Part shown: piece by piece, positions 36,549-48,300 of the stretch
Position numbering within the stretch: the stretch's first letter is position 1
Layout of the letters: each line of letters starts with the position of its first letter
Translations under genes and position numbers: made by a program
The notes under the pieces: generated by a model
What the model saw: only the letters and a program-made list of their open reading frames with translations
Databases searched by the model: none
What the model was told of the DNA's origin: nothing
From: Chlorocebus sabaeus
Lineage: Eukaryota > Chordata > Mammalia > Primates > Cercopithecidae
NCBI RefSeq assembly: GCF_047675955.1
Contig: NC_132915.1
Span: 1,892,874 to 1,956,873 of the forward strand
DNA length: 64,000 bases
Direction of reading: 5' to 3'

Positions 36549-37096
36549 TATTTTTAACACATGTAAAATTACTTGTCTTAAGTACCTGTGTATAAACAAG
36601 AAATTCATTCACCAAACAACAAATATTTCCTGCATAAAAGGTGTCTTTCTAGGCACTGAAGATGAAACCAGAGAGAAGGGAAGGAAGGGATTCAGAAATG
36701 AATTAGACACTATTTCTAACCTTAGGGAGGAGAAATAAGGACAAAGAACTATAACACAGGCCAATGATCCAGTATGACAAGAGGCACAGCAATACCACGT
36801 TCACGCTCATCATCACATGCGAGGAATTCTGTTTGCTACCTGCCAAGCATGTACTCTTATCTGCTGGTTTGGAAACCTTATTTTCCTCAGGGAACCACCC
36901 CCTCAACTCTCAGTTCCAGTGGTTCAGGGGGTGCTGACTTCAATCAGAATCCAGCTTGGGCTGGTAATCAAGCCTGGATGATCAGAGAATTAAATGCCCT
37001 TCAGTACAACAACTGGATTCAATGGTGTATGCGTGACCCAAGACATGGGCCTATGATTCAATTCTGGGACTTCTGTGCATGCACTAAAGTCAAGTC
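36549..37096. other. Intergenic DNA, L2-like at the start
   Basis: About 36600-36720 resembles L2; the rest is not recognised. Confidence 0.4.
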
Positions 37097-37515
37097 AGCT
37101 GGGCACAGTGGCTCACACCTGTAATCTCAGCAATTTGGGAGGCTGAGGCAGGTGGATCATCTAAGGTCAGGAGTTTGAGACCAGCCTGACCAACATGGTG
37201 AAACCCTGTCTCTAGTGAAAATACAAAAATTAGCTGGGTGTGGTGGTGCACACCTGTGATCCCAGCTACTGGGGAGAATGAGGCAGGATAATCACTTGAA
37301 CCTGGGAGGTGGAGGTTAAAGTGAGCCAAGATTGCGCCACTGCACTCCAGCCATGGCAATAGAGCAAGACTCCATCTCAATAAATGAATAAAGTCAAGTT
37401 GGCTGGGCACGGTGGATCATGGCTATAATTCCAAGTCTTTGAGAAGCCGAGGCAGGCAAATTGCCTTAGCTCAGGAGTTCCAGGCTAGTCGGGAATTTCT
37501 GGAGTGAGCCACCGT
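37097..37515 (+). mobile_element. AluS and a second, rearranged Alu fragment
   Basis: Full Alu 37097-37390 ('taaagtcaagt' on both sides), then a short sense Alu piece 37401-37470 ending in unlike sequence. Confidence 0.75.
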
Positions 37516-39002
37516 TCCTGGTGGATTTTTCTTTTTTTTAATTGAGCCAACAAAGTCCTTGGTTTTACTTATTCCAGATGGGTTTTCTGTTGCTCACACC
37601 TTGAATGATCTAGAATAAATGAGAAAATAAAAAGTTCTAAATCCCCAATTATTTATTTGGCCTTGCTTAAAGTTATAACTAGAGCTCAAACTTTTAATAG
37701 TAGGAACTTGAGAGAATAACATTTTCTATTGGCACAATTGCTTTGAGGATACAAAGCACTAAGCTATCCAGTAACATTTTGTCATAAGAAAGCAAGTTGG
37801 AAAGACATTCAATGACACCGAGAATACAAATATTATTAGCAGATTGGGGAAATTATTTCCTGATTTAAACATTGTGTATCTGATCATTGTGAATGGATTT
37901 CCGCTTGCTAGAAGTTCTCCTGGTGCATCCTGATTGTAAACTAATGGTTTATGGTTCTACAACTCCTGACTTGGAGCCTATGTACTTGCTACTTGCTTTA
38001 TTCATTTGTTGCGGGAAACTGAATTTGAACTCACTTATCACTCTTGGAATAGTGAAACCAGAAACTATTATGTAACTTCATTGATCCTGTCATAATTGAC
38101 TCAACTGGCATAAAAGATCAGATCCTCTTAGAGTTAGGAAAACCACTTTTGTTCTTGCATACATTATGCAAGTAGAAACAATTATAAAATAGTGAGATTT
38201 ATTTTTACCTTTTTCAATTGACTTCTTTGGTCTTGTCTTCCATTTAACTATATGACGAATGCAAGACGGATTATAATCATCGTAACTTGAGAGACAAGAA
38301 AAAGGTAAGGAGAGAGAGAGAGCAGGAATCCAGTGGCAAAACAGAGCAGATTGAATGCAGTGCTTTGGTAATCAACAAGAACTCACATCCTCGCCAGCCT
38401 GACCTGACCTCTCCGCCTTGGCTCTCACCCAGGTGTTGCTCTCTGCATGTAATTGAAAGTAATGAAGCTACATGTGTCTAAACTCTCAATTAATTGTTCT
38501 GTGAATTCCAAGTCAATCTGGAAGATGTTAGTGTATTTTATTATTCCTAATGGGACTCCTCTATTAAGTAATTCAAGGTAATTTACATCTTGTATACAGT
38601 TAAGTGTCACTGCATTTCCATTGGTGGCAATAAATAACCACTGGAATATATGTAATAACTATGAAGGGCTGGTAGTATTATTCAGCATCCACACTTCACT
38701 GCTTTTTTGATGTGCTTTGTTTTTCTATGCTATACGGATGTGTGTTTTTGTTTGGTATTATGATTACTAAAGGCTGTTTTCGTATATCAGATTATGAGAA
38801 AGATCAGTCTATTAAACTGACCACATTAAACACAATGTGTGAATAACTTATGCTACTGTGGTAGAGTTGTATTTTAGGAATGCATTTAAGGATGCAATTT
38901 CCCAGAAGAAAAAAAATGGTCAGTAAAAAATATGAGGCTGCTTAATGTTACCCTCAGTAAATTGTGCAGTAGTCAATAGCCCCATAAGAAACTCATGGCC
39001 AT
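37516..39002. other. Intergenic DNA, nothing recognised
   Basis: About 1.5 kb of apparently unique sequence. The short open frames have no recognisable product. Confidence 0.5.
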
Positions 39003-39136
39003 GGCCGGGGCACGGTGGCTCATATCTGTAATCCCAGCACTCTGAGAGGCCAAGGTGGATGGATCACGTGAGTTTGAGACCAGCCTGACCAACATGGTGA
39101 AACCCTGTCTCTACTAACACACACACACACACACAA
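39003..39136 (+). mobile_element. Alu left arm ending in (AC)n
   Basis: Sense left arm, then an (AC) microsatellite at 39116-39136. Confidence 0.8.
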
Positions 39137-39584
39137 AGAAAAAAAAAAGAAAGAAACTTATGGCCAGCTAATACCAGGTAGAGATTACTTATCTTTATTT
39201 CAGTGGTTCTGAAGATGTTCTGAATCCTGAAGCAATGAGAGTTGGTTCTCTTACAACTGTTTGGGGCATTTGTGACTTGGAAATGAGGCGGCAGTGCTCA
39301 CAGGGCATGCTTTAAGAACTTACAGTGGCTGGTTATGCTGGAAGAAAACAGGGGAGCAGGCTAACTCCAGATGCCCAGTGGGAAGACGACAGGCCCTTCT
39401 CTCACATGGTCATGATTCCTTGGTTTTGTGGTTTGGTGAGCAGTTTAAAGATACCAAAGATAACTTCAGCTTGAAGCAGGGCTTCTCAAAGTATGGTCTC
39501 TGGTGCATGGAGTGATTCTGGTTCATTGAGATAAATTTACTATTTTTACAAAAAAAAAATTTACTATTTTTACTAAATTTTACA

Positions 39585-40075
39585 TGAAATGTACTATTTT
39601 TACAATTTTAGAGTGTATAACTCAGTGACATTTACTAAATTTACAATTTTGTGCAACCACCTCCACTATCTTGTTCCAGAACACTTCATCGCCCCACAGG
39701 AAACTCCCAGGCCCATTAAGCAGTTACTTTCCAACACTCCCGACCCCCAGGCCTGGCAACCACCAATCTGCTTTCTGTCTCTATAGATTCTGGACATTTC
39801 ATATAAATGGAATCATACAACGTGTGGCCCTTATTGTCTGTCTTTCACTTGGCACTACGTTTTCAAGGTTCATCCATGTTGTAACAAGTAATGACCAAAT
39901 AACACTTTTTTGTACCACATTTTATTTATCCATTCATCGGGTGACACATATTTTAGTTGTTTCTGCCTTTTGGCTATTGTGAGTAGTGCTGCTGTGAATA
40001 TGCATATACAAGTTTTGGTTTGAACACTTGCTTTTAATTCTTTTGGGTAGAAAGTATAGGCATTAATCTTTGCTC
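39585..40075 (-). mobile_element. L1M 3' region, antisense
   Basis: 'tatagattctggacatttca' and 'ttggctattgtgagtagtgc' are reversed L1M sequence. Confidence 0.65.
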
Positions 40076-40109
40076 ACTCAAAAGGAGGTGACCAAATATC
40101 TTAAATTCT

Positions 40110-40255
40110 TCAATCATTCAACAAATATTTACTGAAAACCTACTCTATAGCTGTCTAGAACTCCAAGCACTGGGAATACATACTGCAATGAATAAGACAG
40201 GCATCATCCCTGTCCTCCTTGGGAATAAAACAGAATTCAGTAAGTGAGTCAAACA
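40110..40255 (+). mobile_element. L2 3' end
   Basis: 'attcaacaaatatttactga' and the following L2 pattern. Confidence 0.55.
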
Positions 40256-40929
40256 CAGACTTTGCCGCGTTTAGGATTAGGAATTCCTTTTCTATTTGCT
40301 ATTAAAGGAAAGTAAAAGCTGGTCACAGAGCACCTGGCAAGATGCTCTAACTGGATGCTTTCAGATGAAACAAGCAAACACAACTAAGCGCAATCAATCT
40401 GTTATCTTACATCATAAGCCTCAAGCGGGGAGGTTCCCAAGTGGGTCCAGTCGGCAGCTTAACATCATCAAGGATCTAGGCTTTCTCCATCCTGCTCTGC
40501 CATCCTCATGGCCACACTAAGGAACAGCCAACCTCAGGCATCATATCTTCTTATGGAACAAGGACCAGGGAACGGAGGTGGGGCAGATCCCTTCTCAATC
40601 CCTTCTTAGGTGCAAGAAAAACTTCCCCAGAATACTTCTCTTCAGATCTGTTCTGCCTGATTTGCCCCACAGCCTATTCCTAAGCCAATTATTGGCAAGG
40701 AATTGGAATCAGGTGCAGTGAATTATAATCAAGTTGGAGGCTGGAAGGGGCCTGCTTCCCCTGGGGAATATGATGCCTGACCATAATACAGGCCCTGGAA
40801 AAATGTAAGAGGGAAAGAATGGCTGTAGGATAGGCAGCCAAGCGTAGCTCCACTGGTGCCTATGCAAGATTTCCTGGAGGAAGTCCAGTCCAGCGTTCTC
40901 TAAGCTCCAGGCCTCAACTGAACATCTCA
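40256..40929. other. Intergenic DNA, nothing recognised
   Basis: Unique-looking sequence without a supported feature. Confidence 0.5.
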
Positions 40930-41590
40930 AAAGAAAACAAATATCCAAACCTCAACGTGTCCAAAACTGAATTCATGATTCTCGTTAAAGCAGTGTCTTC
41001 CAATGGTGACTAATACTACCATTCAGATGCTGGAGCCAGGAAAATAAGAGTCACCATATCTTCTTCCTCATCACCACATCTAGCACATCACCAAGTCTTT
41101 GAACCCATCTACTCTCTTCACCTCCACCGCCACCATCCTAATCCCAGTCATTATCAACTCTTCCCTGGAGCTTTGCAACAGTCACGTTTGGCTTCCCAGC
41201 ATCCATTTGTATTTCCCTCCAAACTATTAGTTCACAGTGCAGGTAGGGTGGCCTTTTCAAACCCAAATCCGCTCATGCTCAAAACTTGCTTCCCACGGCT
41301 CTTAGAGACCACTTTGAGCTTGAACAGACTGTGCACATCCCACCTCAAGACTGCTGCACTTGCTGTTCCTCCTCCGACCCCTTGTCACCCCTCTCCCTCG
41401 GCTTAACTGTCACTTCCCAATTAGGTCAGGTCCCTTTGCTGCAGCCCGTAGAGAGCTCTGCGCCTGTCCTTCAGGGCACTTTTTCTCCATCTACAGACTC
41501 AGATCTGTGACAACACGGAGCTAGTATTTCCTACAACATCACGCCTGACACACGGTAAGTGCGCAATATGCAGCTGTTGCACGGCTAAAT
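40930..41590 (+). mobile_element. L2 LINE fragment upstream of HABP4
   Basis: 'gctgcacttgctgttcctcc' and 'ggtaagtgcgcaatatgcag' follow the L2 3' region. It ends about 100 bases before the CpG island. Confidence 0.6.
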
Positions 41591-41689
41591 GTATACATAA
41601 GCTTCAAAGCAGAGTGGCCGATAGCAAATACAGACGCAGTCACGGGAGAAGGCACACACCGCCGAGACACCACCGCCACTCCGCGCCGC

Positions 41690-42028
41690 CTGGACCAGCC
41701 AGTAGCTCCGCCCCTGGGCCCCGCCCCTCCCTGCTGAGCGGAGGGGGCGGGGCTCAGAGGTCGCGTGACGTGACAGCAGCCGGTCGGTGATTGGGTCTCC
41801 AGGCGCGCCGTCTCGGGAAGGGGGCGTGCCCGCGCGCGCTGATTGGCTGTCTGGCGCGGTGGGGAGGCAGCGGCGGCGCCGCGGGGGCGGGCGGCGGGAG
41901 GGGCCGGACCGGGTAGGGCCCGGAGGGCGGCGGCGGCGGCGGAGCGGGCGGCATGGGTCCTCGCCGCCGGCTTCGCTGAGACGCGCTCGCGTGGGCTGCC
42001 CTCCCGGGCCCGCAGTGGTCGCGGCGGC
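41690..42028 (+). promoter_or_regulatory. HABP4: HABP4 CpG-island promoter and 5' leader
   Basis: The region is strongly GC-rich, TATA-less and continuous with exon 1; the island extends to about 42900. Visible motifs are GC boxes (for example gggggcgggg at 41743-41752), a CRE-like TGACGTGA (41766-41773), two inverted CCAAT boxes (ATTGG at 41790-41794 and 41842-41846) and a GGC-repeat run at about 41929-41946. The second CCAAT lies 187 bases before the ATG, so transcription probably starts between about 41880 and 41950. Confidence 0.75.
41953..41979 (+). promoter_or_regulatory. Upstream ORF in HABP4 leader (8 codons plus stop)
   Basis: An ATG in GGCATGG context (G at -3 and G at +4) opens MGPRRRLR followed by TGA, 49 bases before the HABP4 ATG and in a different frame. 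Its context is stronger than that of the main ATG, which has A at +4. It matters only if transcription starts upstream of 41953. Confidence 0.55.
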
Positions 42029-42380
42029 ATGAAGGGCGCCCTGGGGAGCCCCGTGGCCGCCGCCGGCGCCGCGATGCAGGAGAGTTTCGGCTGCGTGGTG
42101 GCCAACCGCTTCCATCAGCTGCTGGACGACGAGTCGGACCCGTTCGACATCCTGCGCGAGGCCGAGCGCCGGCGCCAGCAGCAGCTGCAGCGCAAGAGGC
42201 GCGACGAGGCGGCGGCGGCGGCGGCCGGGGCCGGTCCCCGCGGCGGCAGGAGCCCGGCCGGGGCCTCGGGCCACAGAGCCGGCGCGGGCGGCCGGAGGGA
42301 GTCGCAGAAGGAGCGCAAGAGCCTCCCGGCGCCCGTCGCTCAGCGTCCCGACAGCCCCGGGGGCGGCCTGCAGGCGCCGG
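42029..42380 (+). CDS. HABP4: HABP4 coding exon 1
   Basis: The exon encodes MKGALGSPVAAAGAAMQESF and on to DSPGGGLQAP: 117 codons plus one base. The donor is CCGG|GTACGC. The start was chosen because it opens the known protein. A second in-frame ATG (42074, codon 16) begins MQESFGCVV and aligns with the SERBP1 N-terminal block. A GCG run (six alanines after RRDE) near 42210 could vary in length. The first half is glutamine/arginine-rich and the second half alanine/glycine-rich. Confidence 0.96.
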
Positions 42381-45300
42381 GTACGCGGGGACGGCGGGGG
42401 GTAGCGGGCCACGGCTCGCCCTGCGGTGGGACTGGGGTCCCGGGGGCCGGCTCCAGGAGTGGGGAGCCGGGAGAGTTGAGGGTCCCGGTGGCCGCCGAAG
42501 GTAGGAGGAGAGGGGCAGGGGTCACACCCCTTCCAACCCTCGCCGGCCGCGTGCGGGGCTCCGGGGGAAACGCTGGCTTGGTGGGGGTGGGGCCCCCGAA
42601 CCCTGGCTCGGAGCCGCTACGGCAAGTTGGACGAAGTTGAGGGAGGTTGCCTGGGTGGCGTGTGGGGGCGAACGCTGCGGTCGCTACTCCGGGACTCCCG
42701 CATCCAGACCTGGCGGGGACCTTCTCCAGCCTCCAGCCCCGCCTCTGCGGGATTGAGGTCGGAGCCACCCGAGAGCGCGGTGAGGAGGAGGAGGGCGCCT
42801 GGTCCCGGGGCTGGGGGCCTCTGTGATGCGGGCGGCCTGGGCGACCGCGGGGCGGCCTGTGACGTCGGGGCCCGGGCGCGGGTCCTCGGCGCTGTCCGGC
42901 CTGGCGCCTTCGCCCCTTCCCAGTCCAGTAGCTTCCAGCAGGCAGCGGGCATCGTATTTCAGTACTTCTTGTGGTGCTGATGGGATGTGCAACTTATAAA
43001 TAGCTCCAGGCTGCTTTAAGAAAAGCGTTTTTAACCTTCCCAGCCAGAATATTCGGAGTTCCCCACTCCCTGTTTAGCAAGAAAAGCCAGTGCGCAGCGT
43101 GGTGTCCTGCTGCCTGCGGACGGGGAGGGTGCTTCAGAGGTGATTCTCTCACCTGAACTGCGTCAGTGGCAGAGCCAGCAACGCTCCACCTGTGTTTCCT
43201 CTGTTTTCTTGAAATGAGGCAGCGGTCCCAAGGTTTGCAGAGCGTTAGGAGTGAGATGTGTAGATTGACCATTCCTGCCACGCTTGGTGGAGTGTGCAGC
43301 GCGGCTTGCTGGTTTGTTCCTTGCTTGATAAAAATTGTGCAGCGCAGCCCTGAGGAAACGTCTCAGGTTTCAGTATTGGGGCTTTGATGCGCAGCTGGGT
43401 AATGTTTACCTTTGTTTGTGAAAAGTTAAATCCAGAGTCATCACTTGTGAGAATCAAGTCACTACAATAAAGATGTTGAAAATGATTAAAAAAAAAAAAA
43501 AAGTTATTGACTGTCTCACGAGCCTTCGATAGGCCAGTAAATTTCTGAGCCTATCTAAACAGACTGGAGATACGTTGTGCATTTTATATCCTGTTTTTTA
43601 TGTTTTTCTCTTAAATTTATTTACATGAATATAATAAAAGAATTGAGGAAGGCTAAGCTTTTCTTCACCCTTTATTTTTTCACAAATGAAAATGCTGGGC
43701 GCGGTGGCTCACGCCTGTAATCCCAGCACTTTGGGAGGCCAAGATGGGCGGACCGCGAGGTCAGGAGATCGAGACTATCCTGGCTAACACGGTGAAACCC
43801 CGTTTCTATTAAAAATACAAAAAATTAGCCGGGCGCAGTGGCGGGCACCTGTAGTACCAGCTACTCGGGAGGCTGAGGCAGGAGAATGGCTTGAACCCGG
43901 GAGGCAGAGCTTGCAGTGAGTCGAGATCGCGCCACTGCACTCCAGCCTGGCGATAGAGGGAGACTCCGTCTCAAAAAAAAAAAAAAGTATTCTGTTCTTC
44001 AGAAAAACGTGAGACGAGTTAGTGCTGTTAATACATTTATTTTTAGCTTTTTAAAAATTGTCATGCATTTTTGTGTTAAAAATTTTAAGCAATTCCAAAA
44101 TATATGAGGTTAAGTGAAAATCCTCTTATTTTTCCTACTATTAACACTTTTCATTTATATACATAAATGCACAGAACTGTTTCTTTTCTTTCTAAACTTA
44201 AGTGATATAAACTGGGTTGCAACCTGTTTCCTGCATTTAATGTCATGTAGTACACTCATAACTTTTTTTTTCTGTCAATTGTTCAGTCTAAGTGATCTGG
44301 CTTTTGAAATCAACTAAAGGTATTTAGTTGATTTTGTAGTTAGAATGGAAATTTTATCATTCAAGTTCTTTTTCAAGTATGTGTTATTTCAGGAGCAAAC
44401 AGCTCATTAATTTCCATTTATGTAGTTACTGTACTAAATTTATCTATAATGGGTGTCAAAGAGCTATTCTCTCAAGGTTTTATAGCCCTAGTTGATATGA
44501 AGCACTGTACTTTTCTAACATATAAAATTTTTGATTTAGTTAGAATGTTGTAAGTGAATGCTTAGCATAGACAAAAATAAAACATGTTTGACATATCATA
44601 GAAATGTTAATCCTGAAAGAATGTGGAAGTCACAAGCTTTTCCTATGGAAAAGGGTTGGGTTTTTTTGTTTGTTTTTTTGAGACAGAGTCTTGCTCTGTC
44701 GCCCAGGCTGGAGTGCAGTGGCATGATCTTGGCTCACTACAACTACCTTCTGGGTTCAAGCGATTCTCCTGCCTCAGCCTCCTGAGCAGCTGGGGCTGCA
44801 GGCGCGCGCCACCATGCCCAGCTAATTTTTGTATATTTTTTACTAGAGGCAGGGGTTCACCATGTTGGCCAGGATAGTCTCGATCTCTTGACCTCATGAT
44901 CTGCCTGCCTTGGCCTCCCAAAGTGCTGGGATTACAGATGTGAGCCACCGTGCCTGGCCTAGTTTTTTATATTTTTAGTAGAGATGGGGTTTCACCATGT
45001 TGTCCAGGCTGGTCTTAAACTCCTGACTTCAGGTGATCCGCCTGTCTCAGCCTCCCAAAGTGCAGGTGTGAGCCACGATGCCCGACCAAAAATGTAGATT
45101 TTTTAATGTCTAACTATCTGTCTAGCAATATATATAAACCCTTGGGTGAGCCTTGCTCAATAAGTTCATTTTTTTTTTTTTTTTTTTTTAAGACGGAGTC
45201 TGGCTCTGTCGCCCAGGCTGGAGTGCAGTGGCCGGATCTCAGCTCACTGCAAGCTCCGCCTCCCGGGTTTACGCCATTCTCCTGCCTCAGCCTCCCGAGT

Positions 45301-48300
45301 AGCTGGGATTACAGACGCCCGCCACCTCGCCCGGCTAGTTTTTTGTATTTTTTAGTAGACACGGGGTTTCACCGTGTTAGCCAGGATGGTCTCGATCTCC
45401 TGACCTCGTGATCCGCCCGTCTCGGCCTCCCAAAGTGCTGGGATTACAGGCTTGAGCCACCGCGCCCGGCCTAATAAGTTCATTCTTAAAGTCATGAGAG
45501 GCTGTTTCAGTTTTGGTTTTTCTAGCCTTTCAGAATTATGTTCTTTGAAACAGCTCAACTTTATTTTGTGGGAAATCTGACTGTAAATTTTATTGTATTC
45601 TGTTTCTTTACCTGGGCTTGGTTTAGATGGTGATGAATGCAAGTGCCAGCCTTTTCTTGGCGAGGCTAGTGAAATGCAGTGCTTGCATTCTCCACTTGGA
45701 GCTGCTGATCCAGCACCGAAAAGCCCGATTCGTGGCAGTGTTGATCTTTTAGTACTAAATTGTGGGGAAAAAATTGGATGCTGATTATCTTTGTTTTGGG
45801 AGGGTTGGGAGGGAAAATGAGATGTTTGCCCAAAACTGATAATTATTCTAATTATCTTTGTTTTGGGGGGCTTGAGAGGGAAAATGAAATGTTTGCTTGA
45901 TATTGATAATTATTCTAATAAGTAGCCCATTGTACTTAACAGTTTTCAGTTTATACTGTTCGAAAAGGCTTTAATATGGTGTACAGTAAATGTCCTCTTT
46001 TAAGTTTGATGAATTGCAAATTTAATTGACACAATTAAAAAGTAACTTGGAGGAAGCAGAAAGGTGGGATAAGCACCTATAAGTAGTTCTGTAGTCGAGT
46101 GGAGATAGTAAAAGATGTTTTTAAAACTATGGGTTGGAAATAGGAAATCCGAAACTATGTTAACTCTTTTTACACTGATGTAAAAGTATGGAAAAGTTTT
46201 GTTACTGCTGACAAATTTTCTGATGACTGTTATGTCATGATCTATTATAATTTTCAGCTTGTTGGATAATTAACTTTCATAGTGGCTTTTTCTACCTTAC
46301 GTTTTGAACACCTTTTCCAGTTCTGAACTCTTTTTTATTTTTGTTTTTTATTTTGTTTTTGGGGGACAGGTCTCCCTCTGTCCCCCAGGCTGGAGTGCAG
46401 TGGCATGATCTGGGCTCACTGTGAGCTCCACCTCCTGAGTTCAGCTATTCTCCTGTCTCAGCCTGCTGAGTAGCTGGAACTACAGGCATCTGCCTCCGCA
46501 CCCAGCTAGTTTTTTGTATTTTTAGTAGAGATGGGATTTCACCACATTAGCCAGGATGGTCTCAATCTCCTGACCTGTAATCCCAGCACTTTGGGAGGCT
46601 GAGGTAGGCGGATCACAAGGTCAGGAGATCAAGACCATCCTGGCTAACCCAGTGAAACCCCATCTCTACTAAAAATACAAAAAATTAACTGGGAGTGGTG
46701 GCGGGCACCTGTAGTCCTAGCTACTTGGGAGGTCGCGCCACTGCACTCTAGACTGGGCGACAGAGCGAGACTCAGTCTCAAAAAAAAAAAAAAATTATAT
46801 ATATCCATTAACTTGAATAAATGTCATATTTTATAGCTATACAACTAATGTGGAGAGTAATTTGTTCCAAGAAAAATTGAAGCTACTTTAGTAAAAGTTG
46901 CACATAGTGAGAGGAGATCTTTTAAATGTATACAAAAAAAGATAGACTTTTTTTGAAGAGTAAAGACGTGACAAAGATCCACAATGTATTTACCAAGTAT
47001 TAGATGGCTTCAAACATAGACTTTGCCTAAGATGTTTAAAACATTAAAACTAAAGAGGAGTAAAGCAAGGTGACAGTATAGAGGAAAAGACCAGAGTCTC
47101 GGCCGGGCGCGGTGGCTCTTGCCTGTAATCCTGGCACTTTGGGAAGCCGAAGAGGACGGATCACCTGAGGTCGGGAGTTAGAGACCAGCCTGACTAATAT
47201 GGAGAAACCTCGTTTCTACTAAAAATACATTAGCTGGGTGTGGTGGTGCATGCCTGTGATCCCAGCTAATCTCTACCCGGGAGGTGGAGGTTGCGGTGGG
47301 CCGAGATTGGGCCATTGCACTCCAACCTGGGCAACAAGAGTGAAACTCAGTCTCAAAAAAAAAAAAAAAAACCCAAGAATAAAACCAGAGTCTCTGGTCC
47401 CAGCCCAGTGTCCAAGTGCTGGACTCTGAGTGGACAAAGAGATGCCCTCAGGTACTGACTGACTCTTGGGCAAGTTGCCAACTAGCAGTGTTTGGTTCAT
47501 ATTCAGTAAGTTATCACTGCAGGTCTATATATCATAGAATAGCAGGAAAATCTGTTTTCAAAGTAAAAATATAAGCACTATAAACTTTAAAAGCAAAAAC
47601 CTTGGCCGGGTGTGGTGGCTCACGCCTGTAATCCCAGAGCTTCAGGAGGCTGAGGTGGGTGAACTGCTTGAAGCTAGGAGTTCGAGACCAGCCTGGCCAA
47701 CATGGTGAAACCCTGTCCCTACTAAAAATGCAAAAATTAGCTGGGCATGGTGGCGCATGCCTGTAATCCCAGCATCTTGGGAGGCTGATGCACGAGAATT
47801 GCTTGAGCCCAGGAGGCGGAGGTTGCAGTGAGCCGAGATTGCACACTGCACTGCACTCCGGGCTGGGTGACAGAGCGAGACTTAAGTATGTAAATAAATA
47901 AATAAATAAAATAAAAAATTAAAAACAAAAACCTTAGTAGCCGGTGATAAGCCATAGTTGCCATGTAATGTGCAGTTGGGATTCTGAAAGCATAGTCTGA
48001 AATACAGGGTGTTCTTTCATTTTCTCGATAGGGCTTACACACTGTGTTTTTGTAAGACTGCTTTTGTCAACTGTAGCTTTTTTAGTAAAATATACCCATG
48101 GCTGTCACGGTTATTGGGAGGGGCCTGTAATTATAGGTGAGCTTAGTTTGTCGTATACTTTCTAGGATATAGGGAAAGCATGCTTTAATAGTAACATTCG
48201 ATTAAAAAGTCGTAGACTGTGGGCAGTTGTAGCATCAGCAACTTTTTTCTTTGAGGTTTTCTAAACTTCCTGAATTTTCCTATGACGTTGATTTCTAGAA

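Noticed and set aside
41539..42412. Long minus-strand open frames over the HABP4 promoter and exon 1
   Set aside because: Composition-driven shadows of HABP4; no known protein similarity.
45593..45784. 63-codon frame in HABP4 intron 1 beginning MYSVSLPGLG
   Set aside because: A possible AG acceptor lies inside it, but no convincing donor and no family match; treated as chance.
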